DNA of 64,000 bases from Polytrichum commune (GCA_950295325.1 OX485804.1:27530001-27594000), one strand, 5' to 3'; shown: positions 1 through 12,612, counted from the stretch's first letter. The notes: a model not told the origin generated them from the letters alone. Made by a program: numbers and translations.

Positions 1-213
1 GTTGTCGAAGAAGAAGTCGGCGCAGATGCGGTCGATCTCACGACGGAGGGCGTCAAAGGCATCTCAAATGCAGGGACTTCGAGAGGCCGCGCTTGTTAGG
101 CTGGTTCGCACCCCTTCCCACTGGTCTTTCCACATCCAATATGTCACGTTGCTGTAGATGTTCGTGTCAGCGTGGACAAATGTTGTAGATGTTTGGTCTG
201 ATGTCTGTCCCCA

Positions 214-1385
214 TTGTTGCAAACGTCTTATCCGCGACAAAGCATACGGCTTCAACGAGAGCCTTTTGAGACGGAGATCAACGAGGAGGTGGAGAAGGAA
301 TACGAACGATTGGAGGCGGAGCGGCTCGGCGAAGAGCAAGGGACGGAAAATAGCATTGCAGATATGGCGACGAGGATGGAAGAGTTGGAGGCGAAGCTCG
401 ATGCGTCGAACGAACGGCTGGAGGCCAAGATCGATGCGTCCCAATCGCGGCTGGAGGCAATGTTTCAGCAGCTTCTAGCGTCCAGAGCACCTATCTCCTG
501 CACCCCCCATGTGTCCCCGAAAGAGAACTACCCTACTGTTAGCGTCTTGCTCCCAATCCTAGCTGACGGGCCAAGGAATAAAGCGAAGGAGAAGGATGTT
601 GGTAGCCCTGAACTAACCCTGCAGGTCGGAGAACGTGTTGCACAGTCGGTGATTACTGAGGGGTGCGCCGAGGAGGCGCTGAAGGAGAAGGACAAAAGCA
701 CGATTCCGTCACCGGGCTTGGACACCGTAACAATTGGGGCCGGGTCAAGTTCAAGAGTGGGGCCTGAGCCACCAGAGCAGGTATCCTAACCCTAGACAAC
801 ACATATTCAACGCAGGCACGGTTTATAACCCGATGTCCTGGAACATGTAGTTCATCCCGTAGATGTTCTTGGAAACATACCTGACAACATCTCTGGAAAC
901 GCGAGGATTCTCTTTTGATGTCTCCGTAGATAGACATGTGAGCAGCCTGCGGGAACACACCCCCCCAAGCAGATTTGTATTCAATTTTTGCAATGCTTTC
1001 AGATTTGTTGCATTTTTGCACATATCCAGTCATGTGTCTAGTAATGTGATTGGTTGATGAGGTATGTTCATGCACGGTCCCATGGCTACGTCTTGCATAG
1101 CTAGACGCTGAAATGCATGTCCAGGGTGCGGCGGAAACACTTCCCGACAACGATGGTGTTCCTCCACGGCGACCTGCACAACCCGAGAAGACGCAGAAAG
1201 CAGTTAAAGTGGTCGGCCTGCCAAAACCTAAAAAGGCTGATGAACAGAAGCCCCCAATTGCCCGAAAATCGGTTGGATTTTGTGAACCCGGGAAGAGCAT
1301 TGCCAAGGTCGGGAGCTCCACTAGAGCCGAGGTGGCGAAGAAGAAATCAGCTCGGATGTCCACCGCCATTGCTGAATCTTCGTAG
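214..1385 (+). CDS. Coiled-coil/basic protein fragment, two exons, 5' end off or unresolved
   Basis: Function not recognised. The first block (about 214-780) encodes a charged coiled coil with a heptad-like repeat: LEAKLDASNERLEAKIDAS is followed by a third similar unit, SQSRLEAMFQQLL. A GAGCAG|GTATCC donor near 780/781 and a TGCATGTCCAG|GGTGCG acceptor near 1121/1122 are both phase 0. Joined, they read ...EPPEQ|GAAETLPDNDGV and continue into a Lys/Pro-rich basic tail ending at 1385. There is no good ATG at the 5' end; the first in-frame ATG (364) lies inside the coiled coil, so the true start is in an upstream exon. The composition (coiled coil, then basic tail) resembles gag-like or transposon accessory proteins, but no catalytic domain is visible. 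The splice pairing is inferred. Confidence 0.35.
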
Positions 1386-2985
1386 TGCGGTCGCAGTTAG
1401 CTTTCCTGAACGTGTAGGGTGAGGGCCGGTGTTCATACTGCAGCTCGCTGGACATTGAACTCATCTTTGCCACTGTATGTGCACACTTGCAATGGATTTT
1501 CAGCACGGTGACAAAAAGCCCGAAGACGTTGATTTTTTGCTTTAATGTAATTTCATATGTCCCCATGAAAATATGTGCAATGTCGAGTACACTCACAGAT
1601 GCCAAAAGCGACATCAATGGCAATAGTAACATACGGAGCAACAAATGTTAGCATAGACAGGCATTGTGCACAGCCAGGGTCATGTGCCGTCGTGGATCAC
1701 ATTTTAGTGGACGCCAGGGCCGTTGACCACACATGGCCCCTTGACAACAAACATGTCGAGCACTATGTCCTAAACAATTACGCGTACATTCACACAAACA
1801 TCCTGTGGACACCATTGTAATCCAAATGAACACTTCGAACATCAAGCTCCATATCGAAGGCAACGGCAGTTGTTGTCTCACATAGTGACGCCGACATGCA
1901 CATGAAAATTTATGGATGATACGATAGACATCTCTCGGGACGTCACAAATACTGTGAATAATGTTAAAAGCGACATTCCATATGTGCTTTCTCATGTTTA
2001 GAGAGGGGTGAACTCATGCTAGCTCAGCATAATGAATGCTCCAAAGGACACCTTCAAAAACATGAAGGACAACCATATGAATGTCAAGATAGATGCCAGG
2101 AAAAACAACAGGTTCACAGTGCATGCCCTGGCACAAATCTGAACGCCAAAGACGATGCCAATTTTGACATTCCCAATGCACTCTTAAACAAATAGCATGT
2201 CAACACAGATGCAGTCCCATGTCGCCTGGCAACATCACCAACGACGTGCATTAATTCGCCACGACATCTTCAATGTCTCTGAGAATGCAGATATTGATAG
2301 CATGAAGGCACACAGTGGTCACAGTAAATGTTGGTCACGATGTGCACCTAAACAACGCCATAATATATGTTTTCAATATTGACATGTAGGTAGCCTGCGA
2401 TTACATCCCATTCCACATACAAGGTGTCAACATAAGCATCTTGGCAAACACCAGCACACGTCGGATAGTGTTGGCGGAAACATCCATGTGTTGCTGTAGA
2501 CATCAAAACTTTTAAAACCCAAACCGCCAAAAAGTTTGATGACATGGCAGGCCACGTCATCGCCAACACATCATCCACGTAGGTTCCCGCCGTGGACACG
2601 TCGGATGCCACCGTGGCCACAACAGATTTTGGCGGGACCCCGTCATCTGCCACATCAACAAGGGGCCGGATGAAAATCGTGGACATGTGGCACTGCCCGT
2701 CCAAGATGGCGTTGATGTGGCCCCGACGTGGGTTCCACATGGCACAACCTCTAAGCACCCAAACGCATGTTTCACAACACACGTCAAGATAAACATTATG
2801 CATGTTGACTGAAATTTTTTCCATGTTTTTGCATGTTTCGGTTGATCAAATTTTAGGTGATGTTTACGTGGACATCATTGCAGCTTTTTTTGACATTTTT
2901 CCGCGTTTTCTGAAACATCACAAAAAACACGGGTTTCTTATAGTGTTTTTTCTGCACCTGCCCGCCCGATTTCAAAAAAAAAATT
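1386..2985. other. Intergenic, no supported gene
   Basis: No open frame here has family features or splice logic. The stretch is less AT-rich than the DNA that follows. It is unusually dense in words such as GACATG, ACATGT and CACGTC and in short imperfect dyads around them (for example near 2535-2560 and 2665-2690). This could be an old decayed repeat field. I see no terminal repeats that define an element. Confidence 0.4.
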
Positions 2986-3350
2986 GTACTTGGGTTTTTG
3001 AAGGCTACTTGTCCACAAATCCCATATTGAGTGCACTTCATTTTCAAGGTCTCAAATCCAATATATATGTTCACTTCCATTGAGTAAATAAGCAATTGAC
3101 TAGATTTCATTCTCAAAATGAAACCGCCAATAAAGCATGTAATTAACTTGGAAGTCAAAAATATTACAAAATCTTCATTAGCACTAATGTTGCAATTTTT
3201 GTCACTTCCAATTCAAAGGGACTTTGTCATTCTAAAATAAAACTATTTTAAAAAAATTAAAAAATTAAAATCTAATCTAATCTAATCTAATATCTAATAT
3301 TTAATACCTTCTACTATCACAAAGTTTTCATACGCATTGCTTTCATGTGT
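2986..3350 (+). repeat. Interspersed repeat family R, copy 1
   Basis: This is one of five diverged copies of the same sequence (others near 24480-24790, 35930-36200, 37195-37620 and 38690-39070). Shared landmarks, in order, are a 'ccacaaatcccatattgagtgcact' type block, 'ccaatatatat', 'aagcaattga', 'caataaagcatgtaattaactt' and a 'gggactttgtcattctaaaataaaac' type end. It is followed by a short (TCTAA)n run near 3270-3300. No coding capacity is visible. The family appears to be the arm of larger foldback or non-autonomous elements. Confidence 0.6.
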
Positions 3351-3599
3351 AAACCTATTTAGGTGGGGTTGGGGCCATTTGGAGGCTGCAATTATGAGAG
3401 GGTTATGAAAGGTTCCAATGTACTCATGAACTATTCTATGGATAATGATTAAAGTATAATAAATTTAGAATTTCCCCCCTCCTATTCAATGCTCAAAGAA
3501 TAAACTACTACAAGCAAATAAAAGCTCTCACAATGGCCTCAACTAGAGGGAAAGAGTCCACAAGGTTGGGAGCTCTCTTTTCCAAGGCTTGAGGCCATT

Positions 3600-3970
3600 G
3601 TCATGATGAATAAAATAATTTATTTGTTAATTGGCCCCAACTCATGGTGTAAACTTGAAGAGGCAAGTCCCAACCTCTCTACCAATGAGAGGAGTGGATT
3701 TCTTTCACCCCAACCCATTTTTGAGCCTTGACTCCAAGTCTAAACCCACCCTTAGTATAAACAAAGCTAGCTCTAGAGCCCCCAGTAATGAAGGAACCGT
3801 GGATCCCCAAGAAAGAGCATGTGTGACCTCGAACTTCATTAACAATGGCATATTTGTGGCACTTATTGATGCAACCAAAGTACAAAGTCTCTGTTGTATA
3901 AATATAGTCTTAGTAAATACCAATACTATAATTCTTCAAAAGGCCAGTTGGAGATGGGCCTTAAGTAGTT
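3600..3970 (+). repeat. Repeat shared in inverse orientation with ~36710-36960
   Basis: The stretch around 3820-3930, covering a 'gtgacctcgaacttcattaac' type block, 'gcacttattgatgcaacc' and 'aaagtacaaa', recurs on the opposite strand near 36720-36840. The 115-codon open frame here is not conserved in the second copy, so I do not call a gene. Confidence 0.5.
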
Positions 3971-4013
3971 GTTCTTAAACAAGTAAAACTATACTTGAAG
4001 ATATGGCATTAAA

Positions 4014-4265
4014 TCACTATATTCGTTAATTGGAGACTTTGGAAAATCTCAAAATTTTCGCAAATGCTTTAATATTTAGTTCAATTTCTTGTTATGATGA
4101 CATGTTTTGGTGCCAAATTGGTTAGTGCCGCCCATACAAATCACTTTATTAAGTCACATTAAATATATTTTGTGTTTTTCCTGTTCTTTATTTGAAAAAC
4201 TACGTTCTTAAATAGTCTCAAAATCATGAAAAAGTCTCCGATTACCAAATATTACCGAATATATT
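4014..4265 (+). mobile_element. MITE, TCACTATATTCGTTAAT family, full-length copy
   Basis: About 250 bp beginning TCACTATATTCGTTAATTGG and ending with the imperfect inverted complement (…AGTCTCCGATTACCAAATATTACCGAATATA). Just inside the end lies a second small dyad, GAGACTTT..AAAGTCTC-like. The internal sequence, including a block matching 'caaatcactttattaagtca', is shared with copies at 13802-14044 (inverse) and 14515-14690. The element is non-coding. The superfamily is uncertain: the end resembles CACTA termini, but the insertion scar at the copy near 35.4 kb suggests a target duplication of about 5 bp. Confidence 0.6.
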
Positions 4266-4269
4266 TGTT

Positions 4270-5184
4270 ATATAACTAATCGTGACAATTGCAAGTTGTT
4301 GATAGTTGATTGATCTTATCATGTAAATCGTATGTAACGTGTATTACATATTTATTGTTTATTGTTTATTTACAACCTCTTATTCAACTAGGACTCCTTT
4401 ACTAGAAGACTAGAGGCGCTACCCTGAGTGCTCTAGCAGTCCTAAAGGTAAAGGGAGTTAACTAGTTGAAGCTATGGTTTTACACTTGGTTCTACCTTGT
4501 AAGTAACGACCATTAGTTAAGTGCACTTAGAATTATCCTAAAGGCATGGAGGGAGAGCTTGCTAGCATATACTTAACTACTAGTTGGAGGTGGCCTCAAC
4601 TCATAGTAGTATCTAGTATATAAGCTCTAAGGTTGGGAGGAACATGCCTCTTGAATCTCATCATTTTTGAGATACGTGACATCGTACATCATCACATTTC
4701 TTTGAATGTACTATACTTACAATCAACTTCAATATGATTCCAATATTCTAATTATTCCATCCCAAGCAACAACATATACACATAAGATCATTCTTTATGT
4801 TTCCCCTTTCTATCATTTTCTGAAGCTCCTTTCAAGTTGATGGCAATGTGATTCCAACATAGCAATAATTTGGACACCTATATTTGTATGGTATGCAGTT
4901 GGGTGTGGATCTAAGAACGGACATCAAAAGGACACGAGTTTGAAATAGATTGGACTACGTCCTTGAAATATGCTAACTATTCTAAGCTCAATAGACAACA
5001 TAATTGGGGGGGGGGGGGGATCGCTATCAAGTTGTACAAAAATCTTCAATTAAACAATATATAAGATATAATTGATATGTGCTCCGGAACGTATGCGGTA
5101 AATGGCTACAGCCACAATTTGACTTTGCGAATCATCTCAGCCTCATTGCATGTTGCATACCTTCCTAGAAGTGGGTGTAGAGAG
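4270..5184. other. Intergenic AT-rich, no gene seen
   Basis: No supportable open frame. It includes a G10 homopolymer near 5009-5019. Nothing else identifiable. Confidence 0.4.
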
Positions 5185-5412
5185 GGCACCACGGGCCTTG
5201 GCTTGGTGGTTAGGGCTCATGGCCCCCAATGAGGAGGTTGTGGGTTCTATTCCCCATGCCGGCGTGGTGCTCACCACCTTAGTCCACCCAACTATGGTGG
5301 GGGGTCCTTGGACCTTGTTGTATGGATACCTCAAAGCCCTTTGGGGGGAATACCATGTCTGGTATCTTCAAGGCACTAACAGCTAGCTAGGAGCTAGTAT
5401 AGTGTGTCCATC
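5185..5412 (+). mobile_element. tRNA-derived SINE, copy 1
   Basis: The head looks like a tRNA gene. It has a box A-like TGGCTTGGTGGTTAGGGC (about 5199-5217) and a box B-like GGTTCTATTCC (about 5243-5253, 9 of 11 to GGTTCGAATCC), about 40 bases apart as in pol III internal promoters. A second copy, over 90% identical by eye, lies inverted at 25698-25923, and both share the body out to TAGTATAGTGTGTC. The similarity then decays. Two dispersed copies with the same 5' end and a pol III promoter support a SINE rather than a tRNA gene. Confidence 0.65.
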
Positions 5413-8400
5413 CTCGAAAGGGGAGGGTAGTATTGCCCCAATGTCCCCTTGTCATGTGGGCACCGGGTCATTGACATTACGAACGGACACTTTATTCACG
5501 TCGGCCCCTTGCTAAAAAGGGACTGGAGTTTCTATCTATCTGGGTGCAGAGAGAATTGAATCTGTATTAGGCATATCTACCTTAATTTCATGGTGCACTT
5601 ACAAAAATGTCAAATGTGACATACACACAATTCCCCATTGAGTTCAGATGTTTAACACGTCCTTACACATGAACCCACAAAAAGTATGCAACATCTGAAG
5701 CCATTGCAATTGTCACAGAAGTTGTTTGAGACCTACAAATTGAGTAGCATTCGCATGAGTTTACACTGGGGTCCAAAGTCCGGGGAGTTATGTAGAGGAA
5801 ACCGATAATTTCCTAGCTTCTAGGAGGTGGCTCGGATTTTTCAATTTTTACCTAAAGTGGGCCTAGAGCGTGCAAATTGGATCAGCTGATATCCTCCATT
5901 TTCTAATGTATTTAGGCAATTATCTAACATTTCTTTTTTTCATTTATTCAGTTTCCTAAATGTCTAAAATGGGGCCGGTTTTGTATTTTGGTGGTGGATG
6001 TTTGTTCTTTCCCCATTTTTTTCCCTTTAAGTTTCATTGTCATTCATTCCCTATTTGCTTTTTCAAGTGTTTAGGGTTAAAGAATGTTGGCATTCACTCT
6101 TGATTTTTTTTTTGGTCTAGATAATATCCTTAGCAAGAGTTGAAATTGGCAAGCCCCTACCATCTTAGGGCTAAGGATGTAGCCTTCAAAAAATACAAGA
6201 TTTAAAAAGGGTCCAAGTATTTTCTAAAGGTTAGTTAGTATTGAAAGTCACGAAATCTAAGTACTGTTGTTAATATCGATTGCCCAAAATGAACAAGAGG
6301 CATCACTCACACTCGGTGTATTAGGAGAATTCAAATAAGAAGAGGGATTAGCATACAAAAAATGGTATTTATTATCATTCTTCCAAAGTGGGACAGTGTC
6401 AATGATAATGTCATCTATCCCTTCATATGTCCCTTCCAAGACAATTCACAGCATTGCCTCGAGATTCTTACTCCAACACTCACATAGGTACAGGCTCACT
6501 CAAACACTCAACTGATTCAACTTTAGCACTCATAGAAACACATAATCACTCGATCACTCAATCGATTCAACTTCAACACTCAGACAACCCTAAACCCTAA
6601 ACCCTAAAGCCAACAAGGCAACGGTAACTCCAACTTTGCATAGTATTAAAAACATTTCCTAAAAAGTATATATGTAGTCGGTTGCCCGCTGTGAGAAATG
6701 ACTTTCAATCGGTAATTTGCCATGGATACTCCTAGGGCAGCTTGCCTAAATGCTGGCATTTTTTTCTTCTAATTGGCCTATTTCCGAAAACCTTGGATTT
6801 TCTTCCAAAACCCCTTCCAAAACATTTCTATTTCATATGAAATTTCTCAAAATCAATTGGCTAGCTTGTAACTAACTGCCGACACTCCCCATTCATTGCT
6901 AGGGTCCAAGATCAAATAAACTGGAATATTGCATGCTCATGTTGCACTAGAAGTAAAGTTCTATAGTCTTAAGTCAACTATGGACTTTTTGACCAATTTT
7001 GGACTAAATTGTTGCCATGCATATGCTTTAATATCTTCACGATGTCTACGCATATCATGTTCACAGTCTTTTACTATACAATTGCCTACACAATGACGAC
7101 ATGGCAAGTACAAATAACAAGATTTGGAGCACGAGTGTTGACATTACTATAAATTGCTTGCTAATTTCCAAACTCATCCAAAGTCTAGAATTACCCAAAT
7201 ATCAGTTAAACTTGTCCATGATTACAAGCATTTGTAGCAACTTCAAGTCCAATGCAACTCATGGCGCAAAAATTAATAAGCGAATTATTTGGTTGTCACC
7301 GAAGGTTTTGGGTTGCCAGTTGTCCAAAAACTACATTCAAAGACCTTCGGATGACAACCAAAATTGTTCGTTTATCCATTTTTTTCACTTTGAGTTGCAA
7401 TGGGCAGGTTGCAATGGATGGTTAAAATAAACAATTTCTTTCCTAGTGTTGGTTAAGACTTGAGAACAAATTTTGGACTCAAGGAGTTTCACACTAGGTT
7501 CCGTTGGGTCCATGATATGAAAAATATTAAGTGGTGCTAATGCGTCACTTTCCCGCCAAATATCAATGGTCCTTACTCAAGAAATTACTCCGAGTTTTAA
7601 TTTCAAAATCAATCTTCAAGCTTGGGTCCAATCTTGAGTATGAAAATGGGGTCCATAATAAGGGGTCCTTAATTTTAGAAGTCAACCCTTGAAGGTCATT
7701 GGCTCTTTTCAAGCAATCAAATGTGTTATTGTCATGACTTGAATCTTCAAGGCTATTTTATAATTTCTATATTTAATCAACATAATTATCTTATTATATG
7801 TCACTACACTATATAGTCCTAATACTATATTCGTTAATCGGAGACTTTGGAAAGTCTCAAAATAAAATACGCCCATAGTTTGGGATGCCAATATTGTAAA
7901 CATATGGAACTTTGGGAACATGACGGTTTACAAATTTGCCCGCGAAGAATATTCACATTACTAAAAATAGGAAGTCTTCATATCATAACATAAACATGAA
8001 CTACACGTGGAAAAAACAATCCAATCCCAAAATCAAATAGTATTATGTCATTATAAAGTTTAAGGTGCGCATCCCATATATAAGGGTCTTATGGGATTGT
8101 ATGGCACATCCCAAACGTATTTATAAATTTGAATATTATAAATTTATTATATAATAATTGCAATAATACCAAGTCTATAAAGTCCCCCTATGTTGAGCCA
8201 TTAAATCCAACTTATGTTATGTTTCCCCGTCTCCATATTCCGCTTCATATCCATTATCGGCTTCATTTTCCACAGCTGCAATACGTGCCAGGTTGTCTTT
8301 GGCAAAATCTATATGTTTTTGGGGGATGGTCATTGTTTCCGATTTAGAGCCCTTACGCGGTTTCCAAGCATAAAGTATGGTATCCGTGTTTATCCAAACC

Positions 8401-8420
8401 GGTCCATATGTTGAGTCCAC
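5413..8420. other. Intergenic, repeat debris
   Basis: No gene seen. It contains a poly-T stretch near 6102-6111, a short interstitial telomere-like run (6585-6608) and an isolated MITE end (about 7818-7866, matching the TATATTCGTTAATCGGAGAC end of the 4014-4265 element). The remainder is AT-rich sequence with only short random open frames. Confidence 0.45.
6585..6608. repeat. Interstitial telomere-type repeat (CCCTAAA)n
   Basis: Three tandem CCCTAAA heptamers, the plant/Arabidopsis-type telomere unit. A second array on the other strand lies near 13608-13660. It supports a green-lineage origin. Confidence 0.7.
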
Positions 8421-8423
8421 TGT

Positions 8424-11374
8424 TCACTTGAAATTCTTTTTGGTGTCCCAACCTAAATAGGTCCGGAGAACGTTCTGGTCTTTGGTGCTAGGACGGCAAT
8501 ATTCCACTTCAATTTGACGAAAGTTGGGGCTAGTTCGGATAAAATTGGATGAAGACAATGCTTTCACCAACCAAATTGGCTTGGGGTGCTCCTCATCTCC
8601 TGCTCGTACGAGGACCATATACCCTTCATGGCAATCAACACCCACACGAAACGACGGTGCCGGCCGATTGCGCGCAGGACCAATGTAATGCTCGTCCATT
8701 TCGAACTCTTCACGGACCTCTCCATTGTCAAAGAACATGGTGTCGGACTCCACAACCGTCAAACGACTTTGTGGCCAAAATCCTTGTGTCAAAGTTATAC
8801 GTGTGTCGCCACCAAGTGTCATCAAGGCCGAGCGAATGCGATCCCAATACGCGATCAACGGTTCATAAGTATTCATAACACGTTTGGTGATGTCTTCCTC
8901 ACACAACTCTTTCCAATATTCAATGAATCCGGATATGCCTTTGATGATTTCCGGCCCATTCTTCATGGGATCGGGTTTACAAGGCTTTGGATCCCCATCC
9001 GGGAGCAAACATTTTCCATCATTGTTCTGACGCCACACGAGTATCCCATCCTCCGGACACCAATTAGGAGATGTGCACAAAAGCTTAAACTGCATAGTAG
9101 GGACACCATCATCCCTCATATAGAAGCGGAATTGTTGTATTTTCGTGTGTCCCACCAAACGGTCATCTCCCTTCAGCATGTATGGCTTGATGAAGGCCTT
9201 GAAATTTGGTATTTCCTCAATCATGTGCGGGATTACGGGCACATTGTCCAAATCCATGTATGATTTCATAAGAAGCGGTATGGTGGGAAAATCCTCTTCA
9301 TGCAACTTCATGCTCCAACGTCCAAATGACGCATCAATGTCATCGTGTGTGTGCCCCACCATCAAGAAAGACACAAACACCTCTTTGAATATGTCTTTTG
9401 CCACAAGCAATGACCAAAAATAAAACACATATCGACATTTGTTGTCTTTAGCACAATTATCAAGTTGAACATGGAGAGTTGGAGGCAATGGTTTTGTACA
9501 AATGGGTTCTCCACGTGGTTCCGGCAATGCCGACATACAAACCTCCTTCCCCTGAAGCACTGCCTCGTAAAGGGGTGTCGTTCCACAACCATCAAAAAGC
9601 GCACGGGAAGAGTGAATCGGCGGCTTCTCAAGATCGCGCAAGAGTTTTGCAAATGAACCAACCGTGTGGTTGGCATCGCCAGGGTAAAATTTCAAACCAT
9701 AATGGGCATATTTAACGTCCCCATGGCCGTGGGCGATCATACCTGAGAAAAAAAAACGATGGATGAACAACAAAAATATGGTATAACCACTAAACAGACG
9801 GATGAAGTTTGACATATGGCAAACAAACCCAAAAACATTGGAAATCCTTTCAAACACATTTGTGATTCCATACGAATCTGTAACAGCTACGGGCAACTTG
9901 AAGAGACCATCCGTGGCTTTAATTTTGCGTGCATAACAAGGGCATGCGGTTTTGGCATGGTCCATTTTATCATGGATGACAGTTAGGACCTCCGCAGGCC
10001 TCATTATGGATAGTGCACGATTCTTGTAGTAATCTTGACGGTGTGCCTCCTGGTTGTTGACATGCTCAATGTATTTTCTTTGGTGTCTTGTATGGGACTC
10101 GGTGCCTATAGGATGGGCGTCTCGAAGACCTTTGTACTTTTCACACGTCGTACATCTGGCAAACTTGTCCCCGGGTCTCTTCAAAATGTACTCCGCAAAC
10201 TGTTGGTTTTTAATTACACTCAACTTGGACAAAGAAATGGGCCCACACCCAGCTTTGCGACCCACTTCGTTTATGTCCGTTAAGATGTTCTTCCATTTTG
10301 TGCCCGTGGGCAACACCATTTAGACAACTTTCTCCCCGGAGGACAATGTCCTCGTCTTGTGGGGCATTGCATCGGCCAACGGGACTATGATGGTGGAGAG
10401 TGTCGCGGAGGCTTGGAGTGTAGCCTCTCTAGGTTTCTTGTGCCCGAGTTGCCATGAAATCGAGAACGGCGTCCCAACAAATAATACTTCCTAAACCTAT
10501 AAAAATCAGCCTTGGAGACTGCATGGATGGAATACCATGTTGTGCAACACACTTCCACATTCTCAAGGGTAACCACCTTATTGCCATGGCTGTCAACGTG
10601 CAAATTTTTGTGGACCTCGAGTTTTTTTGCCGACCTCATACGAAAATCCGCAAGCCACATCTCTTGCCGAAGGGACCTAATTTTTTCACGCGGAAAGAAT
10701 TGACAACATTTCTTCGCACAATAGTCTTTTGTGGATACTTGACGGATAGAGTCCTCTCCAAGTATGGAATCCCGTCTACATTCTTTTTGTATGCCAGACA
10801 CGCGACTAGAATCGTATTTGCGCAGACCTTTGCGAGGACGTCTTGCGGCCAACAAAGCTGACTGCGTTTGCTTGTGCCGTCGCCCATGATTCCACAAGCT
10901 TACTTCTTCATGGAGAACTCGACGCAGGGGCCATCGCCGCAAGGAAAATCTCCAAGTCAACGGGACTTCCAACGGAAGTAAAGAATTCAAGATGCAAACG
11001 CCAACATCATCCAATCCAAGGGGGTTGGCATCAATACATTCAAGGGGATCGGAGTTTCTACAAATGCCATTTGCCACAGGGACACCATGCTCGTTCATAA
11101 GAACAACATCAAGGCCCACCCACTGCTCCCTCCCGAAACCGGCACACAATGGAATGTGGTCGTTATCATCCCCATAATGTTGGGAATGTTCTTGCCCTTC
11201 CAAAGATTCATGGGAGGATGTATCCCCAGACACACCCAGGATGTTAGCCCCTCGAATATAATCCTCCGAAGGCGAAGAGAGGCGACATTCCGTATCCGAC
11301 GATGATGCATTCGTCGACAACTTAAATGCACTATCTCCCATATCCACTGCAAACCCACCTAACGACGCGAACAT
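8424..11374 (-). pseudogene. DUF7869-type transposase-like protein, broken
   Basis: The N-terminal part (11374-10385) contains the conserved CCQFFP…EIRSLRQEMW-like block, a Trp-Tyr-x-Ile-His motif (TWYSIHAVSKADFYRFRKYY) and GNSGTR. The C-terminal part (10319-8424) contains CTTCEKYKGLR, HDKMDHAKTACP, HGHGDVKYAHYGL, LDNCAKDNKCRYVF and FLMVGHTHDDIDASFGRWS. That is the order of the DUF7869 family, an RNase H-like fold common in algae, mosses and animals and probably transposon-borne. Between the halves, near 10433-10438, one base appears lost, shifting the frame inside a GTRK/PREATLQAS-type junction. An in-frame TAA follows at 10320-10322, immediately before MVLPTGTKWK. An insertion of about 40 residues (roughly 9745-9890) ending in a T-rich TTTCTCAG looks like an unspliced intron that happens to be open. 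Everything else reads well, so decay is recent. Confidence 0.75.
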
Positions 11375-11473
11375 GGAATTACAACATATCTAAGTCAATC
11401 ACAAATACGACAAGATTTTAGTAAACCTAAGTCACAATAGAGAACAAGTCACAGTGGGAATAACAGAACGATC

Positions 11474-11487
11474 GTCTGCATGCAGAC
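11474..11487. repeat. Perfect 14-bp palindrome GTCTGCATGCAGAC
   Basis: A single perfect dyad just upstream of the dyad cluster but unrelated to it in sequence. Its role is unknown. Confidence 0.4.
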
Positions 11488-11514
11488 ACGATTCTGTTTG
11501 AGTTGGGCATATAT

Positions 11515-12612
11515 ACGAACGGGCGTTCGAATGTTCCCCGTCATTCTGTATGTCAACTAAAACATGGACCGTTTCAATTGTGCAGGGATGCCTGTTATAT
11601 GCGTACACAAAACTTCCGAGAGTCATTGACGCATATGAATGTATTATTCCATGTGCCCCAAATACACATCCCTCGCCCATACTATGTGTATGTGGAGAAA
11701 ATGGAGCATTTTTCCACATCCCGCAGTCAATGTCTAGATACATTCCCTGAATGAATTCGAACGCACATTCGTATTTATGTCTCATATTTTGTTGTAAATA
11801 CATATATATTTGTGTGCGTGCCCAGGGAGGCGTGCTGTATGCATCGACATACTCCCAGGTGCAAATCACGAACGCACGTTCGTAAACTCTCGCTCATCTT
11901 ATGTATATCTGCTGAAATCATTGATATTTTCGACCTTCTGTTTGCAAATTACTATCGTATTGTATGTACATCTTCATACCCCTTATATGCATGAGTATAT
12001 GGATTCTGAAAATAAGTGGTGTCACTTACGAATGCACGTTCGTAAACTCTAATGTCATTTCAGTATGTACCATACTCCGTTTACGCGCATTCAATATTTA
12101 CGAACGCACGTTCATAAACTCTTGCACATTCCCAATATTCGGCGGATGCCCAAAATGTACATTTACGAACGCTCGTTCGTATATGATTTTTATATTGTCT
12201 GTGCCTATGCATAATCATATCTGGGTCTGTACATTTCTGAATGTAAAATATATGCCAAGGCGGTATTTACGAACACACGTTCGTAAACATCCAACCAACC
12301 TCGATATATCTCATCCACAAACACATGCGCGCACTGCAGGTTTACGCAGGTTTACGAACGCGCGTTCGTAAACTCTTGCACATTCCCAATGTTCGGCGGA
12401 TGCCCAAAATGTACATTTACGAACGCTCGTTCATATATGACTTTCATATTGTCTGTGCCTATGCATAATCGTATATGGGTCTATACATTCATGGATGTAC
12501 ATATATGCCAAGGCGGTATTTACGAACGTATGTTCGTAAACATCCAACCAACCTCGATATATCTCATCCACAAACACATGTGCGCACTGCAGGTTTACGA
12601 ACGCGCGTTCGT
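11515..12612. repeat. Dyad cluster, upstream block (11 copies of ACGAACG-NN-CGTTCGT)
   Basis: Copies start at 11515, 11758, 11868, 12028, 12100, 12165, 12269, 12354, 12419, 12522 and 12597. Most extend to TTTACGAACG-NN-CGTTCGTAAA. The two middle bases vary (GG, CA, CT, CG, TA) while the arms stay fixed; departures are mostly C-to-T or G-to-A at CpG (for example acgaatg, ttcata). From about 12114 the block is a tandem duplication with period about 253 bp: the 'cttgcacattccc' landmark is at 12121 and again at 12374, and each unit carries three dyads. No coding function is supported; the open frames here are only translations of the dyads. Confidence 0.85.

Noticed and set aside
1440-2830. A second, decayed dyad family based on ACATGT/CACGTC words
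   Set aside because: The words are frequent, but I could not define a consensus arm or consistent spacing.
5185-5260. A functional tRNA gene
   Set aside because: Only the box A/B-like parts fit; acceptor and anticodon arms do not pair, and the body continues into a dispersed repeat.
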